Of a stretch of DNA of 53,277 bases, positions 7,478 to 15,456 are shown piece after piece. The position numbers and the translations under genes were made by a program. The notes beneath the pieces were generated by a model, which saw only the letters and a program-made list of their open reading frames with translations, ran no database searches and was not told the DNA's origin. Position 1 is the stretch's first letter. Each line of letters starts with the position of its first letter. This stretch comes from a virus, in the IMG/VR virus record IMGVR_UViG_3300025815_002696, positions 1 through 53,277 of that record; one strand, given 5' to 3'.

Positions 7478-8069
7478 TGATGTCTACAGAACCGTGCCTA
7501 GCATCTTTTGTGGGATTGCCATCTTTGAGGATCCTTGCCCATGTTGTCATGTTTATCGTGCAGTTCTTGACCTGCTCTACTGTGTCATCGTCTTGTGTGA
7601 TCTCGTCTATGCCCTGTGCTTTTGATTCTATGTTGCACTGTGGCGGTATGGTGAAACCAAAGTTTGCGGCCGCCGAATACAAGACTCCGTGTATGTGTTG
7701 GAATCCATCTCCACCTCCTGAGACTAGAGTACCAAACACCTTGTTGTAGAAAGGTTGATGCTTGTTGTCCTTCGCCCAACTGTATATCACGTCTAATCTT
7801 TCAAGCATTGCCTGTATGTGGCAACTGTGATTGCCCCACCAAATAGGTGTTGCGAATATGACACCGTCCACGTCAAACATTTTCATTATGTGAGGTTTCA
7901 GTTCATCGTTGACGTCTGCTGTTGATCCTTCGTAATCTAAATCTCGCATTGTTACTACTTCACACTCATGGCCCATTTTCTCAAATGCCAACTGTGCCAT
8001 CTTACACACCTTGAATGTGTTTGATTCTGCATCTGGTTTTAGACTGCCATTGAATATCAAGAACTTCAT
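7467..8069 (-). CDS. Flavodoxin-like / NAD(P)H-dependent FMN reductase family protein
   Basis: Begins MKFLIFNGSLKPDAESNT, the beta-strand plus phosphate-binding loop of flavodoxin-fold reductases (GS...SNT). Around residues 71-90 it has FATPIWWGNHSCHIQAMLER, the conserved P-x-Y/W-W/G flavin loop plus helix. Residues about 111-120 (LVSGGGDGFQ) form a second flavin-contacting glycine loop. The length of 200 aa fits WrbA/FMN-reductase relatives. It overlaps the SOD gene by 4 nt, suggesting a redox pair. Unlike its neighbours it lacks the capsid-targeting-like N-terminus. Electron acceptor unknown. Confidence 0.8.
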   Translation of the reverse strand: MKFLIFNGSLKPDAESNTFKVCKMAQLAFEKMGHECEVVTMRDLDYEGSTADVNDELKPHIMKMFDVDGVIFATPIWWGNHSCHIQAMLERLDVIYSWAKDNKHQPFYNKVFGTLVSGGGDGFQHIHGVLYSAAANFGFTIPPQCNIESKAQGIDEITQDDDTVEQVKNCTINMTTWARILKDGNPTKDARHGSVDINEN

Positions 8070-8620
8070 TCCGCCGCCCTCAATGTTATCACACCACAGG
8101 CCAATCTGTCACCTGCGTTGCCTGTCTTAAGACTCTCTGCGTCTCCGCCTTTGCCTAGGTCGTCCTTGTCTGAGTGTATCACGAAACCTCTGCCTATCAC
8201 TGACCTGTCACCTAGTAGGTCCACTCTCTTCGCTTCGATTGTGAACTTGGCAGTGCCTGAATCGTCTGCTGTGATGTTACCAAGATCTCCAACGTGTCCT
8301 TCGTTGATGTCGCCGTGATAAACCCCGTCTGGGTTGTAGTGTCCGCCCATTGATTTACATCCATCTGACATGTCTCCAAACTCGTGTATGTGGAATCCGT
8401 GTTCGCCTGGTTCTAGTCCTGTGATGGTACCTTTTACTAGTGTTGGCGTTCCTGGCGCCTGTATGAGCAGGATTGACCCCTTAACGGTGTCAGAATGCTC
8501 TAATATGCACTGTGCCACAGTTGTTTCCTGTGCTTCGGTAATTGCGTTTACCTTGCCGCAACTACACTCTTTGGCCTTGGTCCTAGGACAACTTGTTTCT
8601 GTGAATTCTTGTGCTCGCAT
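8066..8620 (-). CDS. sodC: Cu/Zn superoxide dismutase with a possible capsid-targeting leader
   Basis: Dismutates superoxide. All active-site residues are visible: copper ligands His77 and His79 (GFHIHEFGD), bridging His94 (GGHYNP), His149 (VIHSDKDD); zinc ligands His102, His109 and Asp112; disulfide Cys88-Cys175; and the guiding Arg172 (DRLACGV). There is no secretion signal, which is odd for a bacterial-type SodC. Instead residues 1-29 form a leader starting MRAQEFTETS, with a CxC and then NAITE-A. ITE followed by Ala fits the T4 gp21 prohead protease rule (hydrophobic-x-Glu, then Ala/Gly/Ser). I infer packaging in the capsid; unproven. Late box 8 nt upstream. Confidence 0.93.
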   Translation of the reverse strand: MRAQEFTETSCPRTKAKECSCGKVNAITEAQETTVAQCILEHSDTVKGSILLIQAPGTPTLVKGTITGLEPGEHGFHIHEFGDMSDGCKSMGGHYNPDGVYHGDINEGHVGDLGNITADDSGTAKFTIEAKRVDLLGDRSVIGRGFVIHSDKDDLGKGGDAESLKTGNAGDRLACGVITLRAAE

Positions 8621-8628
8621 TATGCGAG

Positions 8629-8636
8629 TATTTATT
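8629..8636 (-). promoter_or_regulatory. Late promoter box AATAAATA
   Basis: AATAAATA on the minus strand, 8 nt before the sodC ATG at 8620. It overlaps the stop of the 69-aa gene. Confidence 0.65.
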
Positions 8637-8841
8637 TGTTTTTGGGCATTGGGTTTTCACCAGTGAGTCTAGGCTGTGCGAACCACAGTTTGAACCATTC
8701 GTCCGTACCCGGCTTGATGTTGTGTTTTCTCTGATATTGTGCTTTTTGTGTGCCAACGTAGGATAGGTTCTCGCCCATTGAATCTTCTTTGGGTAGTTTA
8801 TCCACACCTGCCAACTGCTTTATTCTCTCCAACTCGTCCAT
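8632..8841 (-). CDS. 69-aa small protein
   Basis: Starts MDELERIKQLAGVDKLP, an amphipathic helix. A basic stretch (QYQRKHNIKPGTDEWFKLWF) and a short Pro/Lys tail follow. No cysteine, membrane segment or enzyme motif. It follows the 62-aa gene by 1 nt. Function unknown. Confidence 0.65.
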   Translation of the reverse strand: MDELERIKQLAGVDKLPKEDSMGENLSYVGTQKAQYQRKHNIKPGTDEWFKLWFAQPRLTGENPMPKNK

Positions 8842-8842
8842 G

Positions 8843-9031
8843 TTAGATGGTCCAGTCTTTCAATTGTTGTTTGGTAGGCTTATGTGCTTTGACCTTCTCA
8901 ACCTTTCCACCCTTGGCTAGGAACTTCTTCATCTTCTCGTCAAGTTCTCTCTGTAACTCTTGTGGTGTCTTGGGTATGTCGCCTGCGGCGTATGGTCTAT
9001 TGATCCCGCTGAATTTTGGCATAGTCTTCAA
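8843..9031 (-). CDS. 62-aa basic helical protein
   Basis: Starts MKTMPKFSGINRPYA. A charged helix (ELQRELDEKMKKFLAKGG) and a basic tail ending in Trp-Thr-Ile follow. It overlaps the 3' end of the nucleotidyltransferase-HAD gene by 35 nt in another frame and is followed 1 nt later by the 69-aa gene. Function unknown; the long overlap slightly lowers confidence. Confidence 0.6.
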   Translation of the reverse strand: MKTMPKFSGINRPYAAGDIPKTPQELQRELDEKMKKFLAKGGKVEKVKAHKPTKQQLKDWTI

Positions 9032-10178
9032 GTCCTTTCTGTACTTTGGTTAATGAATCTCTGTTTGCTTGATATAGTATTCCGTATCCACCTGCGGCCT
9101 GCCATTTCTGTATGTTGATTGGCCTGTCGTCAATCAGAATGTTTGGTGTGCCTGTTCCTTTGTTCTTAGCATAGGTTTCTTTCCTGCCTGTGACAACTAT
9201 TTCGTCTGGTTGTTCAATGTTGTTCTGTATCCATATTTTTTTATACTTTGCTGAATTCTCATGGTCACCTCTCAATGGTGACGTGTTTATGCTAAAGTTT
9301 CCACCTGTGAATTTCTTCACCATTTCTATCAGTGCGTCTGCTGTTGGGAATTTTGGTAGCACTGCGAAGAAGTCCGTGCCAGTGATCCTATCTATTACCT
9401 CTTTCTTGAGGTCCTTGGTCTTGTCATTGGTCAGTTGTTTCCAGTGTTCAACGCCATAGAGGAATTCAACACCGCCAAAGAAGTCTGCTAAGACCCCGTC
9501 CATGTCAAGATATACAATTGGCTTTGTGTCTGTCATATCTTCATTATACAACTTCTTGTTGTTCTCGTCAACCTTTTTACCAAACTGGTCCTGTATCTTG
9601 TCGTACAGCACTTTACCTTTGTCTCCGCCCATGATGATCTTGCTGAATTCGTGTTCCTGTCCCTTCATCGCGAGTTCTCTGGCCTTGGACGCACTGACTC
9701 CTGTGACATCATCCGCGTCTGGATCTCGTTGACCAGCACTGACTACATCTACACTATCAAATGTGTATTCAATATTTCCAGCCTTGGTTGGTTTACCATT
9801 GTACTGATTCAATAGGTTCTTGAATTGCATGACCCTGTCATCGCCTGCGACCATTATCACTTTGGTCCTACCTTCCTGCTCCAGCACCTTCATGACCTTG
9901 ATTATGGTGTTTGCCCTGATGTCACCAAAACTCAATTTTGGATCTGACTGGAAGTGTTGCCTCAGGTAACCTAATTTTGTTGTGAAGTCTATTGGGTCCT
10001 TTGCGGTACCGTCCGTGTGTGAAAGGAATATGTAGGCCTTGCCATTTACCTTGTCAGCGACCTGCTGTACTTTGTTTATTAATTTCTCGTGTCCGATTGT
10101 GGGTGGATTGAATCGGCCAAAGGCAAATACTGCTGTTGAACGATCGTCCTCCTTAAGAAACAGTTCCCTGAGGTACAT
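8997..10178 (-). CDS. Nucleotidyltransferase (NMNAT/cytidylyltransferase-like) fused to a HAD 5'-nucleotidase-like domain
   Basis: Residues 1-12 (MYLRELFLKE) resemble the local capsid-targeting-like leader. Residues about 15-205 are a nucleotidyltransferase: FGRFNPPTIGH is the HIGH-type nucleotide-binding motif (TIGH), and GVSASKAREL resembles the ISSTxxR motif. Residues about 214-393 form a HAD domain: YLDMDGVLADF carries both catalytic Asp residues, TSPLRGD resembles motif II, and LIDDRPINI resembles motif IV, as in deoxyribonucleotidases. NAD+ or nucleotide salvage is the natural inference; the substrate cannot be read. It overlaps the upstream 118-aa gene by 26 nt. Confidence 0.85.
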   Translation of the reverse strand: MYLRELFLKEDDRSTAVFAFGRFNPPTIGHEKLINKVQQVADKVNGKAYIFLSHTDGTAKDPIDFTTKLGYLRQHFQSDPKLSFGDIRANTIIKVMKVLEQEGRTKVIMVAGDDRVMQFKNLLNQYNGKPTKAGNIEYTFDSVDVVSAGQRDPDADDVTGVSASKARELAMKGQEHEFSKIIMGGDKGKVLYDKIQDQFGKKVDENNKKLYNEDMTDTKPIVYLDMDGVLADFFGGVEFLYGVEHWKQLTNDKTKDLKKEVIDRITGTDFFAVLPKFPTADALIEMVKKFTGGNFSINTSPLRGDHENSAKYKKIWIQNNIEQPDEIVVTGRKETYAKNKGTGTPNILIDDRPINIQKWQAAGGYGILYQANRDSLTKVQKGLEDYAKIQRDQ

Positions 10179-10509
10179 CGTATTCGCCTTGTTTTATATT
10201 TTCTAGTTCTCTGTCTGATATGACTCTCGCAACCTGTTGTCTGGTCTCCTTTGGAAACATGTTGCTGACATCGTCTTGTGTTGATCCGAACTCTTTGACA
10301 TATTCCTTTGCGGCATCATCCACTAGATACATCCAGAGTTTCTGTGCTTTCTCATGGTCATACATATTCTTCTTCAGTTTCCTACGTATGTTGCTTATGA
10401 TGGGCATGAAACGTCTACGATACAAGTCCTCATTGTTCATGATGTAGGTATCCAGCTCGTTTACTGCGTCAGAGTCTATGTTTTCTGAAATGAATTGTGA
10501 TGCTCTCAT
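10153..10509 (-). CDS. 118-aa protein with capsid-targeting-like N-terminus
   Basis: Starts MRASQFISENIDSD, another member of the N-terminal family, with ISE as a possible prohead-protease site. The rest is one helical charged domain (YRRRFMPIISNIRRKLKKN, DDAAKEYVKEFG). A late box lies 7 nt upstream. It overlaps the nucleotidyltransferase-HAD gene, so the two are co-transcribed. Function unknown. Confidence 0.8.
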   Translation of the reverse strand: MRASQFISENIDSDAVNELDTYIMNNEDLYRRRFMPIISNIRRKLKKNMYDHEKAQKLWMYLVDDAAKEYVKEFGSTQDDVSNMFPKETRQQVARVISDRELENIKQGEYDVPQGTVS

Positions 10510-10516
10510 ACAAGCA

Positions 10517-10524
10517 TATTTATT
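10517..10524 (-). promoter_or_regulatory. Late promoter box AATAAATA
   Basis: AATAAATA on the minus strand, 7 nt before the ATG at 10509. It overlaps the stop codon of the 160-aa gene. Confidence 0.65.
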
Positions 10525-11005
10525 AGTAAAGGTTATCTAAAAGCCACATGTAGAACGGTGATGAGAATGCTAACTTCCACTCTCCATCGTGTCCTATCTG
10601 CGTCACATTCTTGAATGAATGCCGTAGTTCAATACCGGCTTCACGTTGTTGTGTGGCCCATGGTTCTGGATATCGAGGGGTGTATATGCCTTCATAGATC
10701 AGTGCACCTATGTCTATCTCATCAATTTCTATGCTTTTGATGTGTAGCAGTTGGTCCTTTAAAATATCGCCTTTATCGTTGATCACGGTCTGATTCTTGC
10801 CCTTGCCTGACCTGTTGATTATCAAATTATAATCATTGTCCCCTTCTAGCTCATGTTTGAATTCTATGACGTCTGGCCTGTCTTCTGTGCCTGTTATATC
10901 ACCTTTGAAGTGGCTCTTGTTATCGATCATGATCTCCGCATGCGGTGGCCGATCCCACATAGTGGCGTACAATTCTAATTTAAATTTTAATTTTTCGGTT
11001 CCCAC
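10523..11005 (-). CDS. 160-aa probable beta-rich protein
   Basis: Alternating hydrophobic/charged strands (KLKFKLELYATMW, HAEIMIDN) suggest a beta-sandwich. The C-terminus is aromatic (EWKLAFSSPFYMWLLDN). No signal peptide. It could be a small carbohydrate-binding-like or virion decoration domain, but no family is recognised. It overlaps the 64-aa gene by 19 nt and is downstream in the same transcript. Confidence 0.75.
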   Translation of the reverse strand: MGTEKLKFKLELYATMWDRPPHAEIMIDNKSHFKGDITGTEDRPDVIEFKHELEGDNDYNLIINRSGKGKNQTVINDKGDILKDQLLHIKSIEIDEIDIGALIYEGIYTPRYPEPWATQQREAGIELRHSFKNVTQIGHDGEWKLAFSSPFYMWLLDNLY

Positions 11006-11181
11006 TGAAATTCCAATCCTGCTGTCCTACCTGTGTATGGGATATTTACGTCGTCCCTGAACATCTCTATGAATAACTGGGTTCCGGGCACCTGTACCTT
11101 CATGTACTTGTCCGTGCGTTCTAGTACCTCTGCCTCTTTTGTCCTGTCGTTGTTCGTGCATGTTATCGTTATTGTTTCCAT
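10987..11181 (-). CDS. 64-aa small protein
   Basis: Starts METITITCTNNDRTKEAEV. A small beta-barrel-like pattern (strands VLERTDKYMKVQVPG, QLFIEMF) ends in EFQWEPKN. It overlaps both neighbours (13 and 19 nt), supporting real translation in a coupled set. Function unknown. Confidence 0.7.
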   Translation of the reverse strand: METITITCTNNDRTKEAEVLERTDKYMKVQVPGTQLFIEMFRDDVNIPYTGRTAGLEFQWEPKN

Positions 11182-11513
11182 TTGTACATCCTTTCAAATT
11201 TTTCTGTGATCTCTGCTCTAGGTCCGCCCTGTGCCTCGAACTCATCTATGAACCTGTCTAGCAAGTTTGCCGCCAATCTCCTGTACTCCGGCAGTGCGTC
11301 CTCCATTAACGTCTTTATTGATGCCTGGGGTTCGGTCTCCACTATCGTTCCTATGGGCATGTGATCTATCCAACTGCCCGCCCGACACATTTCATTCTGA
11401 ATCTTGTGCAGTTCTGGCGTGGGCATGAACGTAGACATCATCCTACGAGACTCGTCAACGAGTATGCACATCAGAGTGCCAAAGTAATTCTCTTTGTATA
11501 TGTCTTTCTGCAT
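11169..11513 (-). CDS. 114-aa unrecognised protein
   Basis: Soluble helical protein starting MQKDIYKENYFG. Central helices (PELHKIQNEMCRAGSW) are followed by a charged C-terminal helix (NLLDRFIDEFEAQGG). It shares one base with the stop of the large subtilase gene (TAATG) and so is translated from the same transcript. Confidence 0.7.
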   Translation of the reverse strand: MQKDIYKENYFGTLMCILVDESRRMMSTFMPTPELHKIQNEMCRAGSWIDHMPIGTIVETEPQASIKTLMEDALPEYRRLAANLLDRFIDEFEAQGGPRAEITEKFERMYKWKQ

Positions 11514-14500
11514 TATTTCTTGATTGGTACGAACATGTCTTTTTCAAGATCGTATACCAGTCCGTGTTTGGTTGCGTTGTCAACTTCCTTGCCCTGTGCG
11601 GCGTACAATGCCTTCATGTCTTTCTTAGTCCCATCCTCGTTGTAGCACTTGGGGTTCTTCCAGAAAAGGAATCCACATGCACCATTGAATTTCTTCACAT
11701 AGTTGAATGCAAGATTCACTCCATCCTTGCCGTCCTGTCCTGACACGTCCTGTCTGTACTCTGCACTGAAGTTGAACGTGGCATCTAGATCGTCTTCTGC
11801 TGTCTTGCTGTAGAAGAAGCCAAGGTTCTTCTCTTTTGTGCTCTGTGTGAGATCACTGTTGAAGTTCGTGTAGTTTATCGTGCCGTCTAGATTGACGCTT
11901 TCGGCTACTTCCAAGTCCATCGAACCCGATGTTACGTGACTTGGAAGTGAGAACGACCAACCGAAAGTTGTGTGCTTATCTTTGTGTATTTCATAAGCCA
12001 ACCTGTAAGATTCTGTTTTCACATCTGAGAAGCCTTTGATGATACTTCCGTCTGTTGTGTTGATGTCTGTTTTACCTTTTGTGTAGTCCAAGCTCAACAC
12101 GTTGTTGCCCAGTGCGTACTCGACACCTATGTTTCCAAAGTTTGTGTTGTTGTTATCACCCACTGCCAACGCACCATCTGAGGAGTTACCCAACCATGTC
12201 TCCTGTTCACTCATCTGTCCAATGCTTGTTTTCAGTTTGAAGTTTTTGTGTAGCATGAAGTTCTTACCCACGTTCACCGAGTAGTCACCATTGCCATTTT
12301 CACCGGTGTAAAATCCAAAGTTGTAGTTCTTGTCTAGGTCGTACTGTCCTCCCTGTGTGAACGTTCCATACATCTGCTGTGTTGGTAGGAATGTGTTGTT
12401 GTTTGCCATCAGCATGTCAATATCTGAATACTTCCTGTTGTCTTTGACTGTGAAGCCGCTACCTAGACTCATGTAGTAATCCCTGTCATAATCATCGATT
12501 ACCATTATCTTCAAGTTTGATAAACTTGCGAATGCACTCGTTGATCCTGTAGCGAAGTATGTGTTGTTGAGTGAAGTCAATGTGCCGTCGACTCTGCCAG
12601 TAGTCGGTATGCCTGTTGCACCTTGCGGTTTTGTGGCTTCGTCTAGATCTAGCATACCTTGTCCGTGTATGTTGACGTCATAATTATTGATTTCTTTGTC
12701 AGCAGTGTTCAAAACAAGTTTCACTAGATTCTCACCTTGCATGTGTGGCCACATCTGATGCAGTATGCCCATAGCACCTGTGACCTGAGGAGCCGCCATA
12801 CTTGATCCACCCATTGTTAGGTATCCGTCTCCAGCCGCACTCGAATAAACTGAATTACCTGGTGCTAGTATGTAGAAATCTGATGTTTTGTAGGTGTCAT
12901 TACAAGCATTGTTCACTATATTCAAACACACGTGACCTGCTTTACTGCCTACTACCTGTCCATCCGCCTTGGTGCCGCCCCAGTTACCAACAATAATCAT
13001 CTTGCCACCTAACACTAGATCGCCGTTGTTGTCCACCTCGGTCGCCCATATGCCTGGATCCAATGCGTAGTCATAATTCATTTCACCGTCTATGTATAGA
13101 CCATTACCGGCCGAGTTCACCAAAACTATGTCATTGTCTGTGCCAACTTTCCAGTATTGAGCACCACCACCGCTGTTCATCCTGTCAGTGATCTTTGGTG
13201 CAGAGTATGTGCCATCGCTCAGTTGCGTGACTGTGCCGTAATGAAAGTTTGGGTTCGCTCTGTTGAAACTCATGTTCACCGCGACAATGTTCATGTTCTC
13301 ACCACCTTGTTCAGTGGTGCTTTTCAATTTTGCGATGTCTTGCAGGGCCTGTGAGGCATAAGTCATGTGTGCATTACCATTACCGTAATAGTCAATGTTG
13401 GCACCAACAAGTTCAGCGTCAAAGGCCACTCCGTGGAATCCTGTGCCATCTCGTTTACCTGCAACAATACCTGCAACGTGTGTGCCGTGTGATTTATATT
13501 GTCCTTTGCTTTCAACTGTGTCATCTTTCCAAACATAGTCATTGTACCACTTGTATTTGCCGTCCAGTGCTTCGTGGTCGGTCTGTTGATATGAATCAAT
13601 AACACCCAATACCGCACCCTTACCTGTCCAACCTTTTGCATAGGCTTCGTCGGCATTTATGATCGACTTACTGGTATCCTTGTTGAATTCTGCTGTATGG
13701 AAGTCACTTGCGGTTGTGCTTAGGCCTGTTGTCTGCGTACCTAGGTCCTGGTCGTCATCTGTGTATGCACTGCTCTTCAGTGTCTTGCTGGCCTGTGCTA
13801 CGAAAACATCTTCGACGTCAGGCGTTAAGAATATGTTGGCCGTGACCACATTCTCCTTGACCGTTCTTTCAACTTCTTCGGTCTGTATGGTTTGCCAGTC
13901 TGTGTAAACTTTTGCCTGTGGTGTCTCTATGATCTCTGATGTGCCATCTTTGTATGTGACTTTCTTCCTTTTTGTTGTTATGGTCCATGTTCTTTTCTGT
14001 TTTGTTTTTGTATCTTTGTAGACCACGTTGTCCGAAGTAGTCCGCACTGCGGGTTTAGTCACCGTTGTTTTTCTCCAGTTGTCTACGATTACCCATATCT
14101 GGTTTTTTGTGCTTGTTGCTTCTGTTCTTGTTTTTGTGTAATCAACAGTCGCAGTTGATTCTGCTCCTGCCGAAACTTCTGGTTCATTTGCTGTGGTGCT
14201 TACGGTTGTTGTGACGGTGAGTATGCCATCAGTGCCATAAGCGGAATTCCATTCTGTTGTTGCATCACTCACAACGTCTGCAAGTGTCTCGGTGGTCACA
14301 ATGGGATTTGATCCTTCTTGGTACTGTACCACGTCTTCCACTTTGGGTGTAAGTTCTGTTCTTGTTTCTACTATGCTACAACTTGGTGTAGTCGAAGTAA
14401 CTGTACTGCCATCGGACGCTAATTTTGTTGTTTCGGTCCAAGTACAAGTTTTTGTTCTTACTACCTTTGTTTGTGGTGTAGTGACCTTAATAGTTCTTTT

Positions 14501-15199
14501 TTCCTTGCCGCCTTGTCCTTCTAGGGTCTCCCAGACAGAATCTGAGAAGTCCTCGACCGGAGTGCCATCTTCTGTTTGGTCATATGTAATTTCTGTTGAA
14601 GTTTTATCCTCAACTTTTTTAACTTGTTTCGATAATGCATACTCGACCGCACTGCCTTCTTTTTCTGCGGTGATGATTTCTTGTGCTTTGTCCTCTTTTG
14701 CAACTTTATTCAATTGTTCAACCGTGATTGTTTTACCTTCGGACACCCTTACTATGATAGGCTTTACATGGTCTCTCAGGTATTTCATGGCCGCATATGC
14801 TTCTTTGTATGAGTTGGAATTATAAATTCTGTATTTGTCAGCATCGCTCTGACTGTCTATCAATGCCTCTGATTGGTTCCAGAGTGCCTCTGCCTGTGAA
14901 AGTTGTGTCAGTAATGTGTTTGCTGTTGAGATGTCCTCCGCATCAGGTCCTGTGATTACCGCCTGCAGACCTCCAAAGTCACCACTTGAGATTGTTGAGT
15001 TGAAAGCCGATAATAAACTTGAATATGAACTTACGATAGAACTTGAACCTGATAAATTGGATAGATCATTTTGCACGAAGTCGTTGACCACACCTGGTGC
15101 ACCACCTCCGCCACCTCCACCACCACAGGCAGTCAGTGCCAATGCTGATGATAGTGCTAGTAATGTGTTCTTTAATTTTTTAGTTTTTCTCAGGATCAT
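11513..15199 (-). CDS. 1228-aa lipoprotein subtilase (S8) with C-terminal barrel-like domain
   Basis: Residues 1-25 are a lipoprotein signal (KKLKNTLLALSSALALTAC; LTAC lipobox) followed by eight glycines. Residues about 25-500 are a Thr/Val-rich stalk with many TKTR/TVT strands. Residues about 525-865 form the S8 peptidase: Asp in LGVIDSYQQTDHE, His in SHGTHVAGIVAG, the oxyanion Asn in VNSAGNG and Ser in GGSSMAAPQ. The last 300 residues alternate short aromatic beta strands (NFGFYTGENGNGDYSVN), as in autotransporter barrels. It looks like a host surface protease. Role in the phage is unknown: host-surface remodelling, superinfection exclusion or a moron gene. Expressed with the 61-aa gene from a sigma70-type promoter. 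Confidence 0.9.
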   Translation of the reverse strand: MILRKTKKLKNTLLALSSALALTACGGGGGGGGAPGVVNDFVQNDLSNLSGSSSIVSSYSSLLSAFNSTISSGDFGGLQAVITGPDAEDISTANTLLTQLSQAEALWNQSEALIDSQSDADKYRIYNSNSYKEAYAAMKYLRDHVKPIIVRVSEGKTITVEQLNKVAKEDKAQEIITAEKEGSAVEYALSKQVKKVEDKTSTEITYDQTEDGTPVEDFSDSVWETLEGQGGKEKRTIKVTTPQTKVVRTKTCTWTETTKLASDGSTVTSTTPSCSIVETRTELTPKVEDVVQYQEGSNPIVTTETLADVVSDATTEWNSAYGTDGILTVTTTVSTTANEPEVSAGAESTATVDYTKTRTEATSTKNQIWVIVDNWRKTTVTKPAVRTTSDNVVYKDTKTKQKRTWTITTKRKKVTYKDGTSEIIETPQAKVYTDWQTIQTEEVERTVKENVVTANIFLTPDVEDVFVAQASKTLKSSAYTDDDQDLGTQTTGLSTTASDFHTAEFNKDTSKSIINADEAYAKGWTGKGAVLGVIDSYQQTDHEALDGKYKWYNDYVWKDDTVESKGQYKSHGTHVAGIVAGKRDGTGFHGVAFDAELVGANIDYYGNGNAHMTYASQALQDIAKLKSTTEQGGENMNIVAVNMSFNRANPNFHYGTVTQLSDGTYSAPKITDRMNSGGGAQYWKVGTDNDIVLVNSAGNGLYIDGEMNYDYALDPGIWATEVDNNGDLVLGGKMIIVGNWGGTKADGQVVGSKAGHVCLNIVNNACNDTYKTSDFYILAPGNSVYSSAAGDGYLTMGGSSMAAPQVTGAMGILHQMWPHMQGENLVKLVLNTADKEINNYDVNIHGQGMLDLDEATKPQGATGIPTTGRVDGTLTSLNNTYFATGSTSAFASLSNLKIMVIDDYDRDYYMSLGSGFTVKDNRKYSDIDMLMANNNTFLPTQQMYGTFTQGGQYDLDKNYNFGFYTGENGNGDYSVNVGKNFMLHKNFKLKTSIGQMSEQETWLGNSSDGALAVGDNNNTNFGNIGVEYALGNNVLSLDYTKGKTDINTTDGSIIKGFSDVKTESYRLAYEIHKDKHTTFGWSFSLPSHVTSGSMDLEVAESVNLDGTINYTNFNSDLTQSTKEKNLGFFYSKTAEDDLDATFNFSAEYRQDVSGQDGKDGVNLAFNYVKKFNGACGFLFWKNPKCYNEDGTKKDMKALYAAQGKEVDNATKHGLVYDLEKDMFVPIKK

Positions 15200-15381
15200 G
15201 ACAGCATACTCCCTGCAATGAAACCTCCCAATAAAAATGCGAAAAGGTATCTGGTTAAAATTGAGGATTTAGAGAATATCTTGTAGCCGTTTTCCCTAAG
15301 GCAAATAACATGGGCATCTATCGATTCCGCTGTTATATTCACATCAACTGTGTTGATCTGTTCTATGTCTTTGTCGTTCAT
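15196..15381 (-). CDS. 61-aa small single-span membrane protein
   Basis: Hydrophilic N-terminus (MNDKDIEQINTVDVN), a Cys in HVICLREN, and one C-terminal membrane span (LFAFLLGGFIAGSMLS). It overlaps the subtilase gene by 4 nt (ATGA) and precedes it under a host-type promoter. It may be a partner or immunity-like membrane factor for the protease; that is inference. Confidence 0.7.
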   Translation of the reverse strand: MNDKDIEQINTVDVNITAESIDAHVICLRENGYKIFSKSSILTRYLFAFLLGGFIAGSMLS

Positions 15382-15387
15382 GTTATT

Positions 15388-15415
15388 AGTATAACACGGA
15401 ACAGGTATCTGTCAA
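15388..15415 (-). promoter_or_regulatory. Sigma70-type promoter TTGACA-N16-TATACT
   Basis: The -35 TTGACA is at 15410-15415 and the -10 TATACT at 15388-15393, with a 16-nt spacer. The -10 is only 6 nt before the ATG at 15381, so transcription would start at or next to the start codon. The stretch 15416-15456 holds nothing recognisable. Confidence 0.7.
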
Positions 15416-15456
15416 CTGAAGTTGATCTTACAAAAACCTAGTGTTTATGCGACTTT

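Noticed and set aside
14292-14825. A 177-aa plus-strand frame inside the subtilase gene
   Set aside because: Antisense to the Thr/Val stalk; no promoter and no recognisable features.
11513-15199. Assigning the host as Pelagibacter from the lipoprotein subtilase
   Set aside because: GC content looks too high for pelagiphages and the gene type occurs in several marine groups; the host is left open.
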